From an uncultured Christensenellaceae bacterium (GTDB taxonomy: Bacteria; Bacillota; Clostridia; Christensenellales; UBA1242), in assembly GCA_910587225.1 (NCBI GenBank), contig CAJULT010000001.1, forward strand, positions 1 to 64,000: a DNA stretch of 64,000 bases, read 5' to 3'. Shown piece after piece: positions 59,555 through 64,000 of this stretch (the first letter of the stretch is position 1; each line of letters begins with the position of its first letter). The notes under the pieces were generated by a model. The model was not told where the DNA came from. It saw only the letters and a program-made list of their open reading frames with translations, and made no database searches. The translations under genes and the position numbers were made by a program.

Positions 59555-59699
59555 ATCGCTGAAAAATAATAAGTTGAAATAAAGTATCATTTTTATTTTT
59601 GATTAAGAAATAGTTTGGAAATCTTTCAGCATTTTTTAATAAATTTTCTTCTGTAAGTACATTTAAATATTCTGTCAAAAATTCCATGATTTCGTTCAT
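59553..59699 (-). CDS. Small hypothetical protein divergent from an XRE regulator
   Basis: 48 residues from ATG 59699 (GGAGGTAAAAAT upstream). MNEIMEFLTEYLNVLTEENLL, then FPNYFLIKNKNDTLFQLIIF: a short amphipathic helix plus a beta-like end. Shares a bidirectional promoter with the XRE gene, so it may be the regulated output of a small switch. Not recognised. Confidence 0.55.
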   Translation of the reverse strand: MNEIMEFLTEYLNVLTEENLLKNAERFPNYFLIKNKNDTLFQLIIFQR

Positions 59700-59717
59700 A
59701 TTTTTACCTCCGACACT

Positions 59718-59771
59718 ATTATTCCATGCCTGTGGGCATAATTGCAAATAATTTATGCCTTTTGGTATAAA
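59718..59771. promoter_or_regulatory. Divergent promoters sharing one palindromic -35, each with an operator dyad
   Basis: TTGCAA (59742-59747) is its own reverse complement. Rightward: 18-bp spacer to TATAAA (59766-59771). Leftward: 18-bp spacer to AATAAT (minus strand of 59718-59723). Dyad 1 ATGCC-TGTG-GGCAT (59726-59739) lies in the left spacer; dyad 2 TTATGCC-TTTT-GGTATAA (59753-59769) in the right spacer/-10. Half-site resembles TTATGCC. Likely bound by the XRE product. Confidence 0.65.
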
Positions 59772-59796
59772 CTTTTTTCGCATAAAGGAGAGAAAT

Positions 59797-60000
59797 ATGA
59801 GTAAATTTGCAGAAAGAGTTAAAGAATTACGAGTTGAGAAAGGGTTGTCGCAAGCGGAACTAGCAAAAGCAATAGGTGTAACTCAATCAATAGTTGCTAG
59901 ATGGGAGGCTGATTTGCGTATACCTAAAATGGATAGCATTATTGCTTTGACAGAGTTTTTCAAAATTTCTAGTGATTACTTGATAGGTATTGTTGATTAA
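59797..60000 (+). CDS. XRE-family transcriptional regulator (Cro/CI type)
   Basis: 67 residues from ATG 59797 (AAAGGAGAGAAAT upstream). SKFAERVKELRVEKGLSQAELAKAIGVTQSIVARWEADLRIPKMDSI is a textbook HTH_3; the end LTEFFKISSDYLIGIVD is the usual closing helix. No sensor domain. Divergent from a 48-residue gene with operator-like dyads between. Confidence 0.88.
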   Translation: MSKFAERVKELRVEKGLSQAELAKAIGVTQSIVARWEADLRIPKMDSIIALTEFFKISSDYLIGIVD

Positions 60001-60027
60001 AAAAAGAAGGCAGTTGCCTTCTTTTTT
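60001..60027. terminator. Terminator shared by the XRE gene and the convergent 60026 gene
   Basis: AAAGAAGGCA GT TGCCTTCTTT (60003-60024) with A and T runs. Confidence 0.85.
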
Positions 60028-60445
60028 ATTCGTCTTCGCCTGCGTCCTGTGGCATATATTCAAATTGTAATTCTTTTGGACTGATGATTTGGGCTTTCTC
60101 AGTTTCATTATGAATAGGCAAGAGTGGGGTTTCAAGCGTTTTGCACCAGCCGATAATTTTTTTGCCATTACTTTCAGTTTGGCTGTTTTCGTTGAATTCT
60201 TCGTTCGGTACGAACTCGCCAACCTTGTAATATTCTTGGTTATATTCAGGTGAGCGGCGTTCCAGCTTTTTGCCTTTAAAGTAGAAATTCTCTACATCGA
60301 CATCATAAAGTTTGAAAGAGTAGGTTTCTGTGCCGTACAATTTGAAATTTTTCTTTACCCACTCAATGTCATGAGTAGGTATTTCTGTTGTTCTTTCACT
60401 GCATCCGATATCAGCAATTTTTTCGTGAATATAATGTTTAACCAT
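60026..60445 (-). CDS. Hypothetical 139-residue protein under a poly-C promoter
   Basis: Start ATG 60445 with AAAGGAGATAAGAATC. Soluble, Tyr/Glu/Lys-rich: HYIHEKIADIGCSERTTEIPTHD, YSFKLYDVDVENFYFKGKKLERR, acidic end QDAGEDE. Not recognised. Its promoter spacer contains nine C, equivalent to the lipoprotein promoter at 39509. Confidence 0.7.
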   Translation of the reverse strand: MVKHYIHEKIADIGCSERTTEIPTHDIEWVKKNFKLYGTETYSFKLYDVDVENFYFKGKKLERRSPEYNQEYYKVGEFVPNEEFNENSQTESNGKKIIGWCKTLETPLLPIHNETEKAQIISPKELQFEYMPQDAGEDE

Positions 60446-60467
60446 GATTCTTATCTCCTTTTTATAT

Positions 60468-60495
60468 AGTATAACATGCGGGGGGGGGATGTCAA
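60468..60495 (-). promoter_or_regulatory. Promoter with a poly-C spacer upstream of the 60026 gene
   Basis: Minus strand TTGACA (60495-60490), 16-bp spacer containing nine consecutive C (60488-60480), TATACT (60473-60468) preceded by TGT. Same hexamer, tract length and spacer length as the promoter at 39509-39536. Confidence 0.8.
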
Positions 60496-60503
60496 GTCTG
60501 TTT

Positions 60504-60529
60504 CTAAAAAAACAGCCAACGGCTGTTCA
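60504..60529 (-). terminator. Minus-strand terminator upstream of the poly-C promoter
   Basis: Minus strand AACAGCC GTT GGCTGTT followed by TTTTT; insulates the promoter from readthrough. The ACAGCCGTTGGCTGTTT sequence also occurs at about 52366-52382. Confidence 0.7.
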
Positions 60530-60571
60530 CTTTTATGCACGCGCTGCAAGGCGAGCGCATAAAGTATTATT

Positions 60572-60661
60572 ATGAAAGAGAACAACAAATTTAAAATCAT
60601 TTGCATTAAAGTGCCTAAATGGCTAAGCTATATCTTACGCAAATTACAAAAAAGCAACTAA
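60572..60661 (+). CDS. spoVM: SpoVM-like sporulation membrane-anchoring peptide
   Basis: 29 codons: MKENNKFKIICIKVPKWL, then SYILRKLQKSN. The centre IKVPKWLSYILRKL parallels Bacillus SpoVM (IKLPKFLGGIVRAM), an amphipathic helix that reads membrane curvature and anchors SpoIVA. Synteny is strong: in Bacillus spoVM is followed by a divergent rpmB, then yloU and yloV, exactly as here. No strong ribosome site is visible before ATG 60572. Residue identity to SpoVM is limited, so the call rests on pattern plus neighbourhood. Confidence 0.75.
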   Translation: MKENNKFKIICIKVPKWLSYILRKLQKSN

Positions 60662-60671
60662 TTTCAGGGCA

Positions 60672-60698
60672 TAAAAAAGGACTGAAAAGTCAGTCCTC
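60672..60698 (-). terminator. rpmB terminator
   Basis: Minus strand AGGACTGA CTTT TCAGTCCT followed by TTTTTT. Confidence 0.85.
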
Positions 60699-60708
60699 AA
60701 ACCTTTCT

Positions 60709-60891
60709 TTATGCCTTCTTTGCTTTTTTGATGCAACGTGTACAAGCCTTAACTTTGGTTGGTTTTCCATCAACTTCGATGGTGGTTTCTTGTAAGTTAA
60801 GTTCAAAAGTTCTGTTCATCTTCTTGTTTGAAAAGCAAACTTGATGACCTGTTCCGCGGCTTCTTCCGCATATTTCACATACTCTGCTCAT
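60709..60891 (-). CDS. rpmB: 50S ribosomal protein L28
   Basis: 60 residues from ATG 60891 (GGAGGACATT upstream). SRVCEICGRSRGTGHQVCFS and NKKMNRTFELNLQ are diagnostic. Zinc-binding (C+) form: CEICG near the N-terminus and CTRC near the C-terminus. Monocistronic, divergent from yloU. Confidence 0.97.
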   Translation of the reverse strand: MSRVCEICGRSRGTGHQVCFSNKKMNRTFELNLQETTIEVDGKPTKVKACTRCIKKAKKA

Positions 60892-60917
60892 AATGTCCTC
60901 CAATTCTCACGCATTTA

Positions 60918-60946
60918 ACTATATCATCTTTTTTCTTAAAAATCAA
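60918..60946 (-). promoter_or_regulatory. Sigma-A promoter of rpmB
   Basis: Minus strand TTGATT (60946-60941), 17-bp spacer, TATAGT (60923-60918). Confidence 0.75.
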
Positions 60947-60985
60947 CTCTTTTTGTCAAGATTTCGAAAATTCTTTAAATTTCGT

Positions 60986-61014
60986 TTGTATTTTTGATTG
61001 CTTTATAGTATAGT
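60986..61014 (+). promoter_or_regulatory. Sigma-A promoter of yloU-fakA
   Basis: TTGTAT (60986-60991), 17-bp spacer, TATAGT (61009-61014). Confidence 0.65.
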
Positions 61015-61050
61015 ATATAAAGCAAGAAATATCTTTAAGGGGGCAAAAGC

Positions 61051-61401
61051 TTGACTGTTGATACCAATAATTATTATGGCAACATTTCAATTAGCGACGA
61101 CTCGATTAGGGTGGTCGCAGGTTATGCTGCACTTGATTGCTATGGCGTGGTTGACCTTGTTTCCCGTTCACTTAAAGATAGTGCGCGCGAATTATTAAAA
61201 AAAGAATCTTATTCCAAGGGAATTAAAATCAGTCATATCGACAACCGCATCTACATTGACGTTTTCTGTATTTTGAAATACGGTGTGTCTATTAGTGCTG
61301 TGGCGGAGAGTCTTCGCAATACTGTTAAGTACAGCGTTGAGAGATTTACTGGCATGCTTGTTGACGCAGTCAATGTTCATGTTGTCGGCGTGAGAGTTTA
61401 G
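61051..61401 (+). CDS. yloU: Asp23/Gls24-family protein YloU
   Basis: 116 residues, TTG start at 61051 with AAGGGGGCAAAAGC. YYGNISISDDSIRVVAGYAALDCYGVVDLVSR and GIKISHIDNRIYIDVFCILKYGVSISAVAESL fit the Asp23 fold. Family members are membrane-associated or envelope-stress proteins of unclear function; consistently placed before yloV/fakA. Confidence 0.92.
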   Translation: MTVDTNNYYGNISISDDSIRVVAGYAALDCYGVVDLVSRSLKDSARELLKKESYSKGIKISHIDNRIYIDVFCILKYGVSISAVAESLRNTVKYSVERFTGMLVDAVNVHVVGVRV

Positions 61402-61414
61402 GAGATACTATACT

Positions 61415-63049
61415 ATGATAAAGACAATCGGGGGCGCAACATTCCGCAAGATGATCGTTGCAGGCGCTAGCCTTCTTGAACAAAACAAAAAGTACGTTGA
61501 CTCGCTCAACGTTTTTCCTGTACCAGACGGAGATACTGGGACTAATATGTTCCTCACCATGAAATCTGCTGTTAACGAACTTTCTAAGTGTATCAACAAC
61601 AATGTTGACGAACTTAGCGAGTGCTTTGCCAAAGGTGCTTTAAAGGGCGCTAGGGGTAACAGCGGTGTTATCACTTCTCAAATTTTTAAGGGCTTTTGCA
61701 GCGAAACAGCTAAGGTAAGTGAAGTTACTACCAAAGTTTTCGCCAAAGCTATGCAGGCGGGAGCTGAGATTGCTTACAAAGCAGTTACTAAGCCAAAAGA
61801 GGGGACTATTCTTACTGTTATTCGCGTTATGGCTGAAAATGCGGTAAACGTTGCTAAAAAGTGTGACGACTTTGAAGTTTTCCTTAAAAGCGTACTTGAC
61901 ACAGGTGAAGAAATTTTAAGACAGACACCTGAAATGCTTCCTGTACTCAAAAAAGCAGGGGTAGTTGACGCGGGCGGACGCGGAATTTTAATTATCTTCA
62001 CTGGTTTCTATAAACTTCTTATTGGACAAGAGGATCTTGAAATCAATTTTGAGGACGAACAAAAACCTCAAACCGTTGATGATGTTATTGCCGACATTAA
62101 CAGTCTTGGCGACATCCAATTCGGTTATTGCACCGAGTATATGATCATCAACATGAACAAAAAGACCACCGAAGCCGACATTGACAAGCTCCGTGAGAAG
62201 TTGATGGCAATAGGCGACAGCGTAATCTGCATTGGTGACCTTAACCTTGTAAAAGTGCATGTTCACTCAAATGAACCTAACAAGGCTATTGGTTACGCTT
62301 TGGAGCTTGGCGAAATTTACAATATTAAAATTGAAAATATGCGCGAGCAGAACCGTGAATTAAAGAAAAAGGCTAATGTGCTTGAAGAAACTAAGGAAAT
62401 CGGTATGGTTGCAGTTGCTCCTGGTGAGGGACTTAGCGCAATTTTCAAGGACTTGGGGGTTGACGAGATTATTTTTGGCGGACAAACTATGAACCCTAGC
62501 GCTGCCGACATTGCAGCTGCGGCTGATAAAGTTCCTGCACGTAATGTCATTGTATTCCCTAATAATAAGAACATTATTTTGGCTGCACAGCAGGCAAATG
62601 ACCTTACAAATAAAAACCTTGTAATTATTCCTACCCGCAGCGTTCCAGAAGGAATTTCAGCGTCTATTGCTTTCAATCCTGAGGGGGCAGTTGAGGAAAA
62701 TACAGAGGCTATGAAAGAGGCAATTAAAGCTGTTAAATCAGCATCTGTAACCTATGCGGTGCGTGATACGCATGTTGACGGTTTTGACCTTAGAGTTGGT
62801 GAAATCATCGGTCTTGACGATAAGGCAATTTTGGCAAAAGGCAAGCTTGTTGCTGACACTACCGAAACACTTATCGAAAAGCTTATGACAGAAGAGATTA
62901 TGACAATAACTCTTTTCTACGGTGAAGACATTCGCGAAGAAGAGGCGATGGCACTTGCTGAGAAACTTGGCGCGAAGTATCCTGATTGCGAAGTTTCAGC
63001 AGCTTATGGCGGACAGCCAGTATATTACTACCTTGTATCTTTGGAATAA
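61415..63049 (+). CDS. fakA: Fatty-acid kinase subunit A (DhaL/DegV-linked, YloV)
   Basis: 544 residues. N-terminal DhaL-type kinase domain: LNVFPVPDGDTGTNMFLTM (Asp-coordinated Mg/ATP) and GARGNSGVITSQIF; middle domain and C-terminal FakB-binding region (VHVHSNEPNKAIGYAL, VTYAVRDTHVDGFDL). Phosphorylates fatty acids bound to FakB (DegV) for phospholipid synthesis, feeding PlsX/PlsY. ATG 61415 with TAGGAGATACTATACT. Ends at a terminator. Confidence 0.95.
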   Translation: MIKTIGGATFRKMIVAGASLLEQNKKYVDSLNVFPVPDGDTGTNMFLTMKSAVNELSKCINNNVDELSECFAKGALKGARGNSGVITSQIFKGFCSETAKVSEVTTKVFAKAMQAGAEIAYKAVTKPKEGTILTVIRVMAENAVNVAKKCDDFEVFLKSVLDTGEEILRQTPEMLPVLKKAGVVDAGGRGILIIFTGFYKLLIGQEDLEINFEDEQKPQTVDDVIADINSLGDIQFGYCTEYMIINMNKKTTEADIDKLREKLMAIGDSVICIGDLNLVKVHVHSNEPNKAIGYALELGEIYNIKIENMREQNRELKKKANVLEETKEIGMVAVAPGEGLSAIFKDLGVDEIIFGGQTMNPSAADIAAAADKVPARNVIVFPNNKNIILAAQQANDLTNKNLVIIPTRSVPEGISASIAFNPEGAVEENTEAMKEAIKAVKSASVTYAVRDTHVDGFDLRVGEIIGLDDKAILAKGKLVADTTETLIEKLMTEEIMTITLFYGEDIREEEAMALAEKLGAKYPDCEVSAAYGGQPVYYYLVSLE

Positions 63050-63062
63050 TAAAAAATATTGT

Positions 63063-63090
63063 AAAAGCGGCGAAAAAGTCGCTTTTTTTA
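63063..63090 (+). terminator. yloU-fakA terminator
   Basis: AAAAGCG / CGCTTTT (63063-63069, 63080-63086) with T run. Confidence 0.8.
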
Positions 63091-63098
63091 TTACTTTA

Positions 63099-63107
63099 TG
63101 TTAGAAT
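63099..63107 (+). promoter_or_regulatory. Extended -10 promoter giving a leaderless tlyA transcript
   Basis: TGT followed by TAGAAT (63102-63107), 6 nt before ATG 63114; no convincing -35 and no ribosome site. Confidence 0.5.
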
Positions 63108-63113
63108 ATAAGT

Positions 63114-63902
63114 ATGAGAATTGACATTTATCTTGTAAAAAAGGGGATAATAACCTCTCGCGAGAAGGCAAAAGAAGCGGTTGTTAATGGTGAGATTATG
63201 GTGGGCGGCAGCGTTGTTACTAAGCCCTCTTTTGTAGTGAATGAGGGCGATGAGGTAAGCGTAAAAGAGGTTAAAAGGTATGTTTCGCGAGGTGCGCACA
63301 AGCTTTTACGCGCCAAAAGCGAGTTTGATTTTGAAATCTTAGGCAAGGTAGTAATGGACATGGGTGCGTCAACTGGCGGCTTTACTCAGGTGGCACTTGA
63401 AAGCGGTGCGAGCAAGGTGTATAGTGTGGATGTGGGGCGCGGAGAACTTGCAACTATTTTAAGAGAAGACGCGCGGGTTGTGAATATGGAAAATACCGAT
63501 ATCCGTGCGCTTACGGCGGACATGTGCAAAGATGTGCAACTTGTAGTCGGTGACTTATCCTTTATTTCGCTAAGACATATTTTACCAAAACTTAAAGACC
63601 TATTTGGCAAACCAGAATGTGTGCTTTTATTTAAACCGCAATTTGAGTGCGGTGCGAATGAAGCGAAAAAATATAAGGGGGTTGTGCTTGATAAGAAACT
63701 TCATATAAGGCTACTTGAAGAGTTTGCTATCTATGTTAAAGGGCTTGGTTTTGAACTTAGTGAACTTACATATAGCGATTTGCGAGGCAAGGAAGGAAAC
63801 ATTGAATATCTTGTGCATTTAAACGGGCTAGCTAAAAAGATTAATATCGTTGATATAGTAGAAAATGCGTTTAATGCATTATTAAAAAAGCAACCGAGGT
63901 AG
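63114..63902 (+). CDS. tlyA: TlyA-family rRNA 2'-O-methyltransferase
   Basis: 262 residues. S4 RNA-binding domain at 1-60 (RIDIYLVKKGIITSREKAKEAVVNGEIMVGG), then FtsJ-like SAM domain: RGAHKLLRAKSEFDFEILGKVVMDMGASTGGFTQVAL, VYSVDVGRGELA, VVGDLSFISLRHILP and LFKPQFECGANEAKK, giving the K-D-K-E type catalytic set. Mycobacterial TlyA methylates 16S and 23S rRNA and confers capreomycin sensitivity; the clostridial substrate is inferred. The terminator overlaps the last codons. Confidence 0.93.
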   Translation: MRIDIYLVKKGIITSREKAKEAVVNGEIMVGGSVVTKPSFVVNEGDEVSVKEVKRYVSRGAHKLLRAKSEFDFEILGKVVMDMGASTGGFTQVALESGASKVYSVDVGRGELATILREDARVVNMENTDIRALTADMCKDVQLVVGDLSFISLRHILPKLKDLFGKPECVLLFKPQFECGANEAKKYKGVVLDKKLHIRLLEEFAIYVKGLGFELSELTYSDLRGKEGNIEYLVHLNGLAKKINIVDIVENAFNALLKKQPR

Positions 63903-63913
63903 GTTGCTTTTTT
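63884..63913. terminator. Bidirectional terminator after tlyA
   Basis: Perfect 12-bp stem AAAAAAGCAACC / GGTTGCTTTTTT (63884-63895, 63902-63913), including the tlyA stop codon. Confidence 0.9.
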
Positions 63914-63919
63914 GTGTTA

Positions 63920-64000
63920 TTATTTTTGGTTTCCGCAAAAGGACATTCCTGCTAAGAAAAATATCAAACTGCATGGGATTTGCAAGTTAAAGCAGCCGCA
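63920..64000 (-). CDS. Possible 3' end of a minus-strand gene
   Basis: An open frame enters from the right edge and stops at TAA (63922-63920). Visible residues are Cys-rich and hydrophobic (CGCFNLQIPCSLIFFLAGMS, FCGNQK). It faces tlyA across a shared terminator. Too little sequence to identify. Confidence 0.35.
   Translation of the reverse strand, partial: CGCFNLQIPCSLIFFLAGMSFCGNQK

Noticed and set aside
1..64000. tRNA, rRNA, CRISPR arrays, IS elements or replication origin
   Set aside because: Looked for on both strands by eye (T-loop motifs, spaced direct repeats, transposase motifs, DnaA boxes clusters); none convincing.

Overview
The window reads as chromosome of an endospore-forming, low-GC Gram-positive bacterium (class Clostridia or a close uncultured relative). 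Reasons: sigma-A promoters and GGAGG ribosome sites almost everywhere, frequent TTG/GTG starts, a T-box leader on ileS, a CIRCE/HrcA heat-shock operon, a large SRP RNA with an Alu domain, and sporulation genes spoIIGA-sigE-sigG, spoIVA and a 29-codon spoVM. No rRNA, tRNA, IS element, prophage or CRISPR array was recognised, so the species cannot be named from the sequence.

Layout. 1-6.6 kb: the end of a dcw division/cell-wall cluster (ftsW 3' end, an inserted ankyrin-like gene, murA, ftsQ, ftsA, ftsZ). 6.6-8 kb: a dyad repeat, a small XRE regulator and a possible surface protein. 8-11.9 kb: prfB (with programmed frameshift), tsaD, a U32 tRNA-modification gene. 12-19.5 kb: hrcA-grpE-dnaK-dnaJ, an XRE/SLOG insertion, rsmE, mtaB. 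19.5-21.9 kb: three tandem sigma-70-like genes of one family with no anti-sigma gene. 22-25.5 kb: rpsU, rplS and a large repeat-rich surface protein interrupted at a poly-G tract. 25.6-34 kb: yifB-dprA-topA-trmFO-hslV-hslU-tcdA. 34-41.4 kb: thioredoxin, iscS-iscU, SRP RNA and many small accessory genes. 41.4-49.3 kb: T-box-ileS, two acidic hypothetical proteins, an RNA methyltransferase, an RluA-type synthase, pepF. 49.4-60.7 kb: spoIIGA-sigE-sigG-ylmC, nrdR, feoAB, der-plsY, spoIVA, an XRE switch and spoVM. 60.7-64 kb: rpmB, yloU, fakA, tlyA.

Functional themes. Cell division and peptidoglycan synthesis; translation and RNA modification (prfB, tsaD, tcdA, mtaB, U32, trmFO, rsmE, tlyA, RluA-type, ileS, S21, L19, L28); protein quality control (HrcA regulon, HslVU, PepF); sporulation sigma cascade plus the SpoIVA/SpoVM coat basement layer.

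Most notable: (i) the triple sigma-factor cluster; (ii) three poly-G/C tracts, two of them filling the 16-bp spacer of TTGACA promoters (a lipoprotein and a hypothetical protein) and one breaking the frame just after the signal peptide of a surface protein, which together suggest phase variation by slipped-strand mispairing; (iii) an XRE/48-aa divergent pair built around one palindromic shared -35 box; (iv) a GrpE with an 11-cysteine N-terminal extension, a HEPN-CBS fusion and a TrmFO homologue apparently without its catalytic cysteines.
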